The notes beneath the pieces were generated by a model that was given only the letters and a program-made list of their open reading frames with translations, was not told the DNA's origin and searched no databases. Source: Koleobacter methoxysyntrophicus (GTDB lineage: Bacteria > Bacillota > Thermosediminibacteria > Koleobacterales > Koleobacteraceae). Taken from it: DNA of 64,000 nt. A program made the position numbers and the translations under genes. Shown here in pieces: positions 17,391 through 27,404 of this stretch. The stretch spans positions 951,001 to 1,015,000 of the forward strand of contig NZ_CP059066.1 of the NCBI RefSeq assembly GCF_017301615.1, written 5' to 3'. Position 1 is the stretch's first letter. Each line of letters starts with the position of its first letter.

Positions 17391-20300
17391 ATTCCCGTCC
17401 CCTTACGGGGTTAATGGTCGCTCAATGTTGCCTATTTGTTTATAGGCACCCCGATGAGCGTTTCCGTCCCCTTACGGGGTTAATGGTCGCTCAATTAGCA
17501 TATCATCTCATCCCTGAGGCAGAATCAGGAATAAGACAGGTTTCCGTCCCCTTACGGGGTTAATGGTCGCTCAATCAGGAACCTATCTCCTGATGAGGCG
17601 CAGGAGATAGGTGGAGTTTCCGTCCCCTTACGGGGTTAATGGTCGCTCAATGTGGTGGACAGCCGGGGGACAAAGGGGCAAAAAAACCCGGCTTGTTTCC
17701 GTCCCCTTACGGGGTTAATGGTCGCTCAATCCTTGCCTGAGGGGAGTATTACCCCGACTGTGAAGTCAGTTTCCGTCCCCTTACGGGGTTAATGGTCGCT
17801 CAATGTTGCCTATTTGTTTATAGGCACCCCGATGAGCGTTTCCGTCCCCTTACGGGGTTAATGGTCGCTCAATTAGCAGGCCCCGGCACTCTTGCTGCTA
17901 ATGTTTTAACGCGTTTCCGTCCCCTTACGGGGTTAATGGTCGCTCAATGATTGATATCATATATCTTTATCATTCTTCCTCCTTTCTCCCGTTTCCGTCC
18001 CCTTACGGGGTTAATGGTCGCTCAATGGACAGCGCCCAGCTCCTCCACGATAGCCTTTGGTTTCCGTCCCCTTACGGGGTTAATGGTCGCTCAATAGTGC
18101 CGGAAGTTATTGGAAGTACAACAGTGCATACTGCAAGTTTCCGTCCCCTTACGGGGTTAATGGTCGCTCAATCCTATAGCAGGTTCTCAGGGCTCCATAG
18201 CCCGTCATCGGAGCGTTTCCGTCCCCTTACGGGGTTAATGGTCGCTCAATTCCCGCCTGCCTCGGGGCGGATATAAATACCGAGGTATCCCCCGTTTCCG
18301 TCCCCTTACGGGGTTAATGGTCGCTCAATCTTTAAGAGTAGAGTAGTAAACCCCCCTTCTTTCTTCGACATGTTTCCGTCCCCTTACGGGGTTAATGGTC
18401 GCTCAATCTGAAAAGGGGGCAGAAAGGAGGAAAAATATGCGTGAAGAGTAGTTTCCGTCCCCTTACGGGGTTAATGGTCGCTCAATGTGCATCGCCATCT
18501 GCGTGTCTCAGCACCGGTGGCTCGTTTCCGTCCCCTTACGGGGTTAATGGTCGCTCAATGGGCGGCAGATCCTAATACCATCCGTAAGCGTCTTACCAAA
18601 TGTTTCCGTCCCCTTACGGGGTTAATGGTCGCTCAATTTGACCAACCTTCCAATCAGCTCAACCAAGAGGCTCTCTTCGCGTTTCCGTCCCCTTACGGGG
18701 TTAATGGTCGCTCAATCAACAAACCCGGACAGCTGCAATCAGAGACGGCCGGATTATTGTTTCCGTCCCCTTACGGGGTTAATGGTCGCTCAATATGACT
18801 GGGGGTTTAGCTCCTAACTTCACTTTGGTAGCAGAGTTTCCGTCCCCTTACGGGGTTAATGGTCGCTCAATTTTCAAAGTATTAATTTGTACCAAAGTCT
18901 CAGCTCTTTTGGTTTCCGTCCCCTTACGGGGTTAATGGTCGCTCAATTACCAGTTCCGATGGAAAGGCACTACGGGGAAACCCCCGCGTTTCCGTCCCCT
19001 TACGGGGTTAATGGTCGCTCAATATGAAAGCAATTCTCTCTACCACCGTCCTCCCCATTGATGGGGTTTCCGTCCCCTTACGGGGTTAATGGTCGCTCAA
19101 TAAACTACACACCAAATAAAAGTACTTAGAGCCCCTCTCTCTGGTTTCCGTCCCCTTACGGGGTTAATGGTCGCTCAATGCTCGAAAAAGAGAGGTGGGA
19201 AAAAATATATAGAGAACGTTTCCGTCCCCTTACGGGGTTAATGGTCGCTCAATACATTATAAGAAAGCTACTGAAAGACAATGTAGTGCCTTTAAGTTTC
19301 CGTCCCCTTACGGGGTTAATGGTCGCTCAATTAGAACTGCAAGAAAACAGGCTGGATTAAGTATAGAAGAGGGTTTCCGTCCCCTTACGGGGTTAATGGT
19401 CGCTCAATTTAATTTTTTATTCATTTTTCCTCCTTTCTCCCCCTTAGTTTCCGTCCCCTTACGGGGTTAATGGTCGCTCAATTTGTTTTCCCTGTTGCAT
19501 TGTCTCCGTATATATTTACGTCTTCGTTTCCGTCCCCTTACGGGGTTAATGGTCGCTCAATTAAGACTGAAAAATCACTTTGAAAAGGAGGAATCCTAAA
19601 TGGGTTTCCGTCCCCTTACGGGGTTAATGGTCGCTCAATTGAGGAGGTGATAATATAAAAAAATACCTCCTAGCCCGTTTCCGTCCCCTTACGGGGTTAA
19701 TGGTCGCTCAATAAAATATATCCTGTATCAACGGGCAGGGAGCTCTCTTGGTTTCCGTCCCCTTACGGGGTTAATGGTCGCTCAATGAAAATGCCGACTG
19801 GAAGGTCAGATTTTCCCCTACACGTTTCCGTCCCCTTACGGGGTTAATGGTCGCTCAATGAAAAGGGGGAGAAAGGAGGAAATAAAATGCGGTGTAAGTG
19901 CGGGTTTCCGTCCCCTTACGGGGTTAATGGTCGCTCAATTTTGACAAACTTGCCCCTCTATACATCGAAGAAAAAAACGGTTTCCGTCCCCTTACGGGGT
20001 TAATGGTCGCTCAATTAAAATGCGGTGTAAGTGCGGGCATGAATTCACAATTAAAGTTTCCGTCCCCTTACGGGGTTAATGGTCGCTCAATCTGCAGTCC
20101 GGGGAACAGCTTCGTGGGAGCCGGGACAGTTTCCGTCCCCTTACGGGGTTAATGGTCGCTCAATTTGTGCCGGTACCCGGATTTGAAAGAGTTCCTCCCG
20201 CTGAAAAGGTTTCCGTCCCCTTACGGGGTTAATGGTCGCTCAATTTTATAAGGCTTACTTACTGAAGAAATTTTATTTTGCCGTTTCCGTCCCCTTACGG

Positions 20301-22399
20301 GGTTAATGGTCGCTCAATTCTTTTCCTCTTCGGACATTTTCCAATTCCAGAGCTCGAACGTTTCCGTCCCCTTACGGGGTTAATGGTCGCTCAATCGTCG
20401 CAAAGACGGTCGATACAGAACGGGGAGAGCAAAGAGATAGTTTCCGTCCCCTTACGGGGTTAATGGTCGCTCAATTTGCTACCTTGTGGCATTTGTGGCA
20501 TGTATACCAGCAACGGTTTCCGTCCCCTTACGGGGTTAATGGTCGCTCAATTTAGAGATATAAGGGGGCTAAAATTCCCCCTGTCTATAAGGTTTCCGTC
20601 CCCTTACGGGGTTAATGGTCGCTCAATATATGTTGCGGTCGCGAACAAGGGAAATCTTCTTGCAATATCCTCCCGTTTCCGTCCCCTTACGGGGTTAATG
20701 GTCGCTCAATCTTTCTAAAGCTTCCATATTTTATGTGCGCAATTTCATGATAGTTTCCGTCCCCTTACGGGGTTAATGGTCGCTCAATAATATGGAGGTA
20801 CTGGTTTTAATTTTACTAAAGATGATTTTTGTTTCCGTCCCCTTACGGGGTTAATGGTCGCTCAATTTTACTGCTAATGTTTAATAGTATATGTGACAGA
20901 ACCTCGTTTCCGTCCCCTTACGGGGTTAATGGTCGCTCAATTGGAAGTTCCAGGAAATGATAAACAAAGAGTAACCGTTAGCGGCGTTTCCGTCCCCTTA
21001 CGGGGTTAATGGTCGCTCAATGAAAAATTGCGTGAAGAGTATATATTTATTTGCCGGCGGAAGTTTCCGTCCCCTTACGGGGTTAATGGTCGCTCAATCT
21101 TGTACTTATGCTGAAACATTACAAATCCTGAAAGCAAAAAGGTTTCCGTCCCCTTACGGGGTTAATGGTCGCTCAATACTACTACTATCATTACCAGAAG
21201 CTATGTGTACGGCATAGGTTTCCGTCCCCTTACGGGGTTAATGGTCGCTCAATCAAATCTTGAACGCAAAAAGTCTTACAAATACGAAAATTTCAAAAAT
21301 GTTTCCGTCCCCTTACGGGGTTAATGGTCGCTCAATTCCCTTTGTCTAATCCTGCTACAACTCTTGTATCTCTCAAATGTTTCCGTCCCCTTACGGGGTT
21401 AATGGTCGCTCAATTAAAAGGGATAATAACCCACGTTTATAAGATCTTGCCAGGTTAGTTTCCGTCCCCTTACGGGGTTAATGGTCGCTCAATGGTTTTC
21501 TCCTAGCGTCGGGGAACACTACCGGCTGTTTAACGTTTCCGTCCCCTTACGGGGTTAATGGTCGCTCAATTCAGAGGCTCGACGGAGTAGGTTTCAACCA
21601 ATTCGATACCGGTTGTTTCCGTCCCCTTACGGGGTTAATGGTCGCTCAATTCTATAAGGTCGACGTGTTACATAATTAATTGCTACTGGTTTCCGTCCCC
21701 TTACGGGGTTAATGGTCGCTCAATTTTAGTTTGCAGAACGGCGTCCCAATTCAGCTCCGCCAGAGTTTCCGTCCCCTTACGGGGTTAATGGTCGCTCAAT
21801 ATGGGAATAAAAAACATCTGTTTTATTGATTATTGCCAAAAGTTTCCGTCCCCTTACGGGGTTAATGGTCGCTCAATCAGATATTTATTCGATTCTGAAT
21901 ATAGCTACGAGTTTCCGTCCCCTTACGGGGTTAATGGTCGCTCAATGGTATTTATAGCAATACCTTATGGGTATTGTACAGACGCATGTTTCCGTCCCCT
22001 TACGGGGTTAATGGTCGCTCAATTAAGGAGGAATAGAAGATGAAAACTAAAAAATTCTTTCTCTAGTTTCCGTCCCCTTACGGGGTTAATGGTCGCTCAA
22101 TTTGCAGTTCCTATAGGGTAGGTTGCAAAGACGAGGTCAATTTTGTTTCCGTCCCCTTACGGGGTTAATGGTCGCTCAATTTTGTTAACTTATTGTTCCA
22201 TATCTCTTGCACTGGTTTCCGTCCCCTTACGGGGTTAATGGTCGCTCAATCAATTTGTCAATACATAAATATTCTTCACAAACTATAGTTTCCGTCCCCT
22301 TACGGGGTTAATGGTCGCTCAATATGGTTATATTACCTCTCCAATTCCAATTTTTTGCAGTTCGTTTCCGTCCCCTTACGGGGTTAATGGTCGCTCAAT
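17391..22399 (-). CRISPR. CRISPR array, 66 repeats of 36 bp and 65 spacers (type III-A)
   Basis: The plus-strand repeat begins GTTTCCGTCCCC, continues TTACGGGG and ends TTAATGGTCGCTCAAT. On the minus strand it ends GGGGACGGAAAC with a hairpin CCCC-GTAA-GGGG, giving an 8-nt crRNA handle ACGGAAAC typical of Cas6/type III. Spacers are 33-47 nt, mostly 37-44. The leftmost repeat (17391) differs in its first bases (ATTCCCG), marking the old end; the rightmost is perfect and next to the leader and cas2, so transcription runs leftward. Spacers 1 (17427-17459) and 6 (17805-17837) are identical. Confidence 0.98.
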
Positions 22400-22637
22400 C
22401 CTGGCTGTTCAATGCCAATTTCATCAAGGGTTCTAAAGGTATTATGCGGCTCATGCAGACATATTCATAGAAAAAAGCTGTTAATCGTGTTTAAAATACT
22501 TCGAAATATGCTTATTTAAAGGAACGGCTGCTATATGCCTCTTTTTGTAACATTTGCATAATTATTCTTATAATGAATGTTTGTTTGTATAATTATAACA
22601 TTTCTTGGTCTCTTTTTCAATCTCTCTAAATCTTCTC
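22400..22637 (-). promoter_or_regulatory. CRISPR leader
   Basis: A 238-bp AT-rich, gene-free region between the first perfect repeat and the cas2 stop. It holds a strong minus-strand promoter (separate entry), so pre-crRNA can be made independently of the cas operon. Confidence 0.85.
22592..22620 (-). promoter_or_regulatory. Pre-crRNA promoter in the leader
   Basis: On the minus strand TTGAAA (22620-22615), 17 bases, TATAAT (22597-22592): near-perfect sigma-A spacing. The start would be near 22585, giving a leader transcript of about 185 nt before the first repeat. Confidence 0.8.
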
Positions 22638-22982
22638 CTAAAGAATTAGAAAATCATCATCTTCGATCATTTTTATATCTCCCCAGGCTTTTACTTCCAT
22701 ATTGCCTGTTAACCGGTAGACTCTGAGCAGATCTTCATCCGATATATAGTTTTCTATTTGGTCTATAAGTTTTTTATAAAGGCTCATATCCAGTATACAT
22801 TCGAAGCATGAACGCTGTACTCTAAAGCCAAAACCTTTCAGAAACTTTGCCATTTTCAATCTGCGCCTATCGTCAACTATATCATAGATTACTACAACCA
22901 GATATTTTCTTTTCTCCTCGATTTCTTCAACATTATCCATATCTTTGGCGAAATCATTATCTCTCTCATTATTGTTCCCCAT
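22638..22982 (-). CDS. cas2: CRISPR-associated endoribonuclease/adaptation protein Cas2
   Basis: A 114-residue Cas2, which forms the integrase complex with Cas1. Seen: the ferredoxin-like start YLVVVIYDIVDDRRRLKMAKFL with the conserved Asp after the first strand, GFRVQRSCFECIL, and a C-terminal RVYRLTG segment. It has an acidic extension of about 25 residues before the usual start (NERDNDFAKDMDNVEEIEE). ATG chosen because AAGGTGAG is five bases upstream; a GTG three codons earlier is too close. It lies 15 bases after cas1 and is the last gene before the leader. Confidence 0.93.
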   Translation of the reverse strand: MGNNNERDNDFAKDMDNVEEIEEKRKYLVVVIYDIVDDRRRLKMAKFLKGFGFRVQRSCFECILDMSLYKKLIDQIENYISDEDLLRVYRLTGNMEVKAWGDIKMIEDDDFLIL

Positions 22983-22997
22983 TAAGCTCACCTTACC

Positions 22998-24005
22998 TTA
23001 TCTTATCTTAACAGGATTGTAAAATGAGGTCTCTCTGTTTTCTATCGCTTTTGCAAGCATCCCCGTTTGATGCTGTAATGCCCGCCTGAAACTCATTCTT
23101 CCTTTTATATTTTCAAGATAACCGGCTTCGGTTCTGAGTTTTTTTTCAAATTCTTTTATGAATTTTTTCGTCTGATTTTTATCGAGATAAACACCACCAT
23201 TTTTTTCGTTTTTTATGAAATCTTCTTTTTTAAAGGTTCCTTTTTCCAGAAGGCTAAAACTAAGGGAATCCACTATTATAGGCCGCCATTCTTCGATTAA
23301 ATCAGAGGCAAGCGCAGGATGCCCCTGGCGATCTTTGTGCATTATCCCCGCATAGGGATGCAGACCTTTGTTTACCACTGCAGTATAGGCTTCATACAAC
23401 AAAAGGGTATAGCCGAAGCTGAGCAATGAATTAAAAGGGTCTCTCGGTGGCATTCTGGTTCTGCCGTTGAAACGAAATTCCCTATCAATTAACAGAGATA
23501 ACCCTTCAAAATATTTTTTAGAAGCGGTTCCTTCATAGCCCATAATCTGCTCAATTGAAGAAGCTGTTTCTGTCTTTTCTTTTATTTTTTTTATAAATTC
23601 CACAATCTCTTCCGTTTTTTGCCGATCCCGGTTGCGGCTGAAACGCCTTAGTACAACAATTTGATTATGTATTTTTCCTGAAATGAACTTAATAGCCATG
23701 GAGAGGCAGAACTTTGCGTCATCTCCGCATCTGAACTGTTCTCTCTGCCTTTCAATATTTATATGCCTTGTCGATTCAAGCCTCCCAAAAAATCTACCTC
23801 TTGAAGAAAGGTATGTAACGGGAATACCACGTTCAAGTAACTCTACGGCACAGCCAGCATTCATCCATGAATTCCCAACGATTATTAAACCCTCTAGTTT
23901 TTCAATAGGCAGCATAATTTTCAAGCCATCTTTTTTTTCAGCAATTATCTGCCTGTCTTTAATCTGTATCCTCGTACCCGGCTCGGTGACATATAAATAA
24001 CTCAC
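22998..24005 (-). CDS. cas1: CRISPR-associated integrase Cas1
   Basis: A 335-residue spacer integrase. Seen: the N-terminal beta domain (MSYLYVTEPGTRIQIKDRQI), GYEGTASKKYFE with catalytic Glu158, HPYAGIMHKDRQGHPALASDL with His223, and DLIEEWRP with the acidic metal ligands near 235-238. No reverse transcriptase fusion. The start is GTG after GGAGGTGG. It is followed directly by cas2; the pair is in line with the type III-A effector genes, 78 bases after csm6. Confidence 0.96.
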   Translation of the reverse strand: MSYLYVTEPGTRIQIKDRQIIAEKKDGLKIMLPIEKLEGLIIVGNSWMNAGCAVELLERGIPVTYLSSRGRFFGRLESTRHINIERQREQFRCGDDAKFCLSMAIKFISGKIHNQIVVLRRFSRNRDRQKTEEIVEFIKKIKEKTETASSIEQIMGYEGTASKKYFEGLSLLIDREFRFNGRTRMPPRDPFNSLLSFGYTLLLYEAYTAVVNKGLHPYAGIMHKDRQGHPALASDLIEEWRPIIVDSLSFSLLEKGTFKKEDFIKNEKNGGVYLDKNQTKKFIKEFEKKLRTEAGYLENIKGRMSFRRALQHQTGMLAKAIENRETSFYNPVKIR

Positions 24006-24083
24006 TATTCCACCTCCAGCACGAAGATTGTCGGCATCTCAACGATATGTTTGAAAGCTCTTGTTTAAATTAAATTAAGCCCC

Positions 24084-25472
24084 CTATATTTCCCTTATAT
24101 TTCTGCTTTCTCTTGTTAACTCTTCAATTATTTTTTTGTTCAGGCTTTCATATATTTTAAATACTCCGGTTTTACAGTGCTTTTTATACAGCATAACAGT
24201 AAGCTCCTGCAGACGTGAAATTATTTCCCCGCACGTCATTCCTGCAGCATCACACACTTCCTGTTCTGTGATTCCCCAAATTTCATGTGCCAGGGGATTT
24301 CGGAAGTCCTGGTTAAGCCTTTCCATTAAAGTAAAGAAGTTATACCATGGCTTCATAATCTTTTCAGCCTCTACATTGTTTCGTTCAATCAAATGCCCTA
24401 TTATTATGTTTTGAAGCCGTATGTTAAGGCGGGTTGTATTCCGCCTTGTGTTTATGTAACAGCTTCGTTCTATTTTTTCTGCCATTTCAGAATCTATCGA
24501 TTTTACTTTGCTCAGTCTTATCCATGATTCGCCATTTGGTGATTTTTCTGTTACCTCTGATATGTCAAAGCGGCAGAAAATCCGCAGGAAAATGCTCTGC
24601 ATCCTCTCAATAAGAGGATTAAGCCGAAGGAAAAACCCTGCTAGATCGCCGGTTTTCTGGTATATATCCAGTATATTTATGTATTCGCAAACCTTCATGC
24701 ATTCTTTATGCTTGACCGGATAGAAATTTATGCCTTTAATACCCGCTACAACTTCTTCTGCGAGGTTAGTTTTGAGTTCAAACCTGTAAATACAATGCTG
24801 TATCAGCTTCATCACCCTTTCTTTGGCGAAAGGATAAAAGTTCGTTAATATGGTTTTAGCGGCCGAGTAATTGTAGCTGTTAACAAGTGCCTTTATTTGA
24901 GCTTCTAAAAGCGTCTTCTTAAAACTTATAATGTCGGGCTCCGAACATCTATTTTCTGATTCGGGTTCATTGTCCAGATTATTTTGGAATTCAAGTTCAA
25001 TATTGTAATCTTCACCTACGGGCCTGCTCCTGTTCGAGCTTCGCGCCGGTGTTGCCACCTGCACCGGTATAACTCTCCCTTCGGCAACAACCGTTTCCAG
25101 GCAGAGAGTCGCCTCCATTTGAGGGGTCCCCGAGCTGATATTTAAAAGCAGTGTATCGTCCGGATGGTCTTTTCGTATTTTCTTTATGATATAGTCGAAA
25201 ATATCTATATAGGCATCGAAGTTGTGCGGGTCTTTTATATCAGAAAATATCTTTTCTATCTCGACGCTGATACCCAGGTGTTCCGCAAGCATCTCTACGG
25301 ATCGGCTGTAGCGCATATCCTTTTTTTCGCGTTCGCCCATTTCCTTCGAAAAGAATATGTAAACCTTATGCGGCCTGTAATACCTTATTATATGAAGCAA
25401 AGGCCCATCAAAATTATCCCTTATTGGGTCGGTGTTACCGACACAACTGAAAAGAACGCTGTTACTCAACAT
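24084..25472 (-). CDS. csm6: Type III-A CARF-HEPN ribonuclease Csm6
   Basis: A 462-residue ancillary RNase activated by the cyclic oligoadenylate that Cas10 makes. Seen: an N-terminal CARF fold (VLFSCVGNTDPIRD and LLLNISSGTPQMEATL, the ligand-binding loops, residues 1-140), a helical middle, and a C-terminal HEPN domain with the R-x4-H motif RNPLAH (Arg391, His396). The start ATG lies inside the cas6 stop region (11-base overlap) with GGGAGG upstream, so the two are coupled. The family Csx1 is close, but the locus favours Csm6. Confidence 0.9.
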   Translation of the reverse strand: MLSNSVLFSCVGNTDPIRDNFDGPLLHIIRYYRPHKVYIFFSKEMGEREKKDMRYSRSVEMLAEHLGISVEIEKIFSDIKDPHNFDAYIDIFDYIIKKIRKDHPDDTLLLNISSGTPQMEATLCLETVVAEGRVIPVQVATPARSSNRSRPVGEDYNIELEFQNNLDNEPESENRCSEPDIISFKKTLLEAQIKALVNSYNYSAAKTILTNFYPFAKERVMKLIQHCIYRFELKTNLAEEVVAGIKGINFYPVKHKECMKVCEYINILDIYQKTGDLAGFFLRLNPLIERMQSIFLRIFCRFDISEVTEKSPNGESWIRLSKVKSIDSEMAEKIERSCYINTRRNTTRLNIRLQNIIIGHLIERNNVEAEKIMKPWYNFFTLMERLNQDFRNPLAHEIWGITEQEVCDAAGMTCGEIISRLQELTVMLYKKHCKTGVFKIYESLNKKIIEELTRESRNIREI

Positions 25473-26208
25473 CTATTCCTCCCATACCTAAAGTTGTTTT
25501 TATGCCCAAACCTGCCCATAAACCGTAATAAATGAGGAGGTTTGCCAGATTAACAAGGGTTTCGGGGCCTTCTATCCTAAAAATTATTTCCCCCAGAAAT
25601 GACGGTATTTTTATGCCTTCTAAATTGAAACGGCTGCTTTTCAACCTGTAGTCAGTTATTCTGGTGTTTTCGCACAGGTGCCTTAAGGCATCATTATCCT
25701 TGACTGAAACACTTTCGGAAAAACAATCGAACTTATTCATCAGGCTTTGATAAATGAGGGGAATATGGGGGAAAAATTCGTATCTCCCGCTGGTTTTAAA
25801 GGCACATGGAGTTATAAATCTTATCTTAATTCTTCTGTTAGCATTTCCGTTAATGTAGAACTTCTGAACAAGGTCTTCTACGGTTAACCTTTCCCCCAGT
25901 TCCTTTTTTTTGATCTTAAGGGCAATATTTTTCTTTTTCAGTTCAAGGCAGTCTGCAGTACCATGGAAAAGTGGGGCTGCTAATTTGTTGAAAGCCTCAT
26001 CCGTCAGGGTCTTTATATGCCAGTGCCACTCTTTTTTGTTTTTCCCTCTGCAAATATACTGACTGTAAGGTTTAAGCCCCTGGCGGTGCATAAGCCCTGC
26101 ATATTCCGAATCCGCAAATTCCATCAAGAGGCCGTGAAACATTGTTGACATATTCGTATTAAGAGGTTCCCCGGATTGCGGGATCAATGTTAGAATGATG
26201 TTCTGCAT
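25462..26208 (-). CDS. cas6: CRISPR pre-crRNA endoribonuclease Cas6
   Basis: A 248-residue RAMP protein that cuts the repeat to leave the 8-nt handle. Seen: HRQGLKPYSQY (His41 is a candidate catalytic residue), the central ITPCAFKTSGRY block, and the C-terminal glycine-rich loop GLWAGLGIKTTLGMGG. Start ATG overlaps the csm5 stop by one base (TAATG). The repeat's CCCC-GTAA-GGGG hairpin is its likely substrate. Confidence 0.92.
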   Translation of the reverse strand: MQNIILTLIPQSGEPLNTNMSTMFHGLLMEFADSEYAGLMHRQGLKPYSQYICRGKNKKEWHWHIKTLTDEAFNKLAAPLFHGTADCLELKKKNIALKIKKKELGERLTVEDLVQKFYINGNANRRIKIRFITPCAFKTSGRYEFFPHIPLIYQSLMNKFDCFSESVSVKDNDALRHLCENTRITDYRLKSSRFNLEGIKIPSFLGEIIFRIEGPETLVNLANLLIYYGLWAGLGIKTTLGMGGIDVE

Positions 26209-27404
26209 TACTGCAACACCTCAATCCTGCAAATTCCGATTATCTGCTTCCTGCCGTTGTATTCCGCTACCTTCAAGGCCCTCGGCGAAAGAGGCGTATC
26301 CCTGAAATGTTTTTTATTTTTGTAATTAACGTCCAAAATCCTTTTTGTGAGTTCATTAGCATCTCTCATATTCCGGCTGATGGCCGTAATTACCGTTTTC
26401 GAATGATATCCCGCACCCCCGCCTAATATAATCAGCCCCCTGTTTTCTTTGACCGCCTCTAGCGGGAAGTATTTTTCAACTGACGGCCAGGCTTTGAAAA
26501 ATCCATTATCTCCAAACAGCAAATTCCAGCGGGCTTCCATGGCTTTTATGATATCGATAATATCGGTTATCCCGAGTTCCTTTTTGAGCCGATCGGGATA
26601 CAGCGTCAGGGTAAACTCCGTTTCCGTTCCCGGTTCGGCGTATTCACGGTAAAAAGGAATTCTTCCGCTTTCTTTTTCTATACCGTCTTTAATGACTAAA
26701 TCCCTCTTTTTGTCGAGGTATAATCGGCTGCTGCTGAAAGGTTTGGAATCGCTAACAGACAGCCCTGACATCCCCTTTATTTTTATCCTTTTTTGGTTAC
26801 GTTCAGTTTCCCAGTCAAAAGCTTCTTCCTCAATTTGTTTTGCTGTTCTCCCTAAACCTTTTTTCTTCTGCTGCGGTTTCATGTTATTGTCATTTAATAA
26901 ACCGAAGACCCTAGAACCATACCTTTCCCTTATTCCTGTCTTCGCAGAACAAAAATAGCTTAACAAAGCCGTCTCAAGCGCACCCTTTATGCTGCTCCCC
27001 GGAATATAAGGAAGGTATTCGGCATTTCGCAGGAAAAGGTAGATATCGTGTGTCCTGAATTCAGGATTTTTCCCCGTTGAGAGGGTCTGATATGATACTT
27101 CTTCCAGCACTGCCTCTACATCCCTTTTATGCACCCTTATTCTGCTGCTGAGGTATTCGTAATTGTCAATACCTCCCCTGCTTCCTGAAGCGACCCTTCT
27201 GGCGTTCTCGACGTAGTCATCAAGCAGCCTTGTTTCCGACAAAAACCTGACCCATTTACCGCTATCTAAAAGGTAAATCTTTTTACTGTTCCGTGAATAT
27301 ACATATTCCAGGCGGCTTACCTTGGAGTCCTCCCCCCCGCCAATAAAAACAGGGGAAAGCGCTTTCAGTCTTATACTGTATTTTTTATAGCCAATGCCGT
27401 TCAT
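26208..27404 (-). CDS. csm5: Type III-A effector subunit Csm5
   Basis: A 398-residue RAMP protein that caps the crRNA 3' end of the Csm complex and helps its maturation. Seen: the N-terminal LSPVFIGGGEDSKVSRLEY, a glycine-rich YIPGSSIKGALETALL block near residue 145, and a C-terminal ILGGGAGYHSKTV. The ATG overlaps the csm4 stop (ATGA). GGGGGTG is the ribosome site. Confidence 0.92.
   Translation of the reverse strand: MNGIGYKKYSIRLKALSPVFIGGGEDSKVSRLEYVYSRNSKKIYLLDSGKWVRFLSETRLLDDYVENARRVASGSRGGIDNYEYLSSRIRVHKRDVEAVLEEVSYQTLSTGKNPEFRTHDIYLFLRNAEYLPYIPGSSIKGALETALLSYFCSAKTGIRERYGSRVFGLLNDNNMKPQQKKKGLGRTAKQIEEEAFDWETERNQKRIKIKGMSGLSVSDSKPFSSSRLYLDKKRDLVIKDGIEKESGRIPFYREYAEPGTETEFTLTLYPDRLKKELGITDIIDIIKAMEARWNLLFGDNGFFKAWPSVEKYFPLEAVKENRGLIILGGGAGYHSKTVITAISRNMRDANELTKRILDVNYKNKKHFRDTPLSPRALKVAEYNGRKQIIGICRIEVLQ

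Noticed and set aside
18759..19065. Reading spacer 22 (MKAILSTTVLPIDG) as the start of an anti-CRISPR gene
   Set aside because: Too short to identify; kept only as a possible gene-start spacer.
17947..22043. Open frames across the CRISPR array with repeated FRPLTGLMVAQ or FPSPYGVNGRS segments
   Set aside because: They are translations of the 36-bp repeat and spacers; no ribosome sites of their own and broken by spacers.
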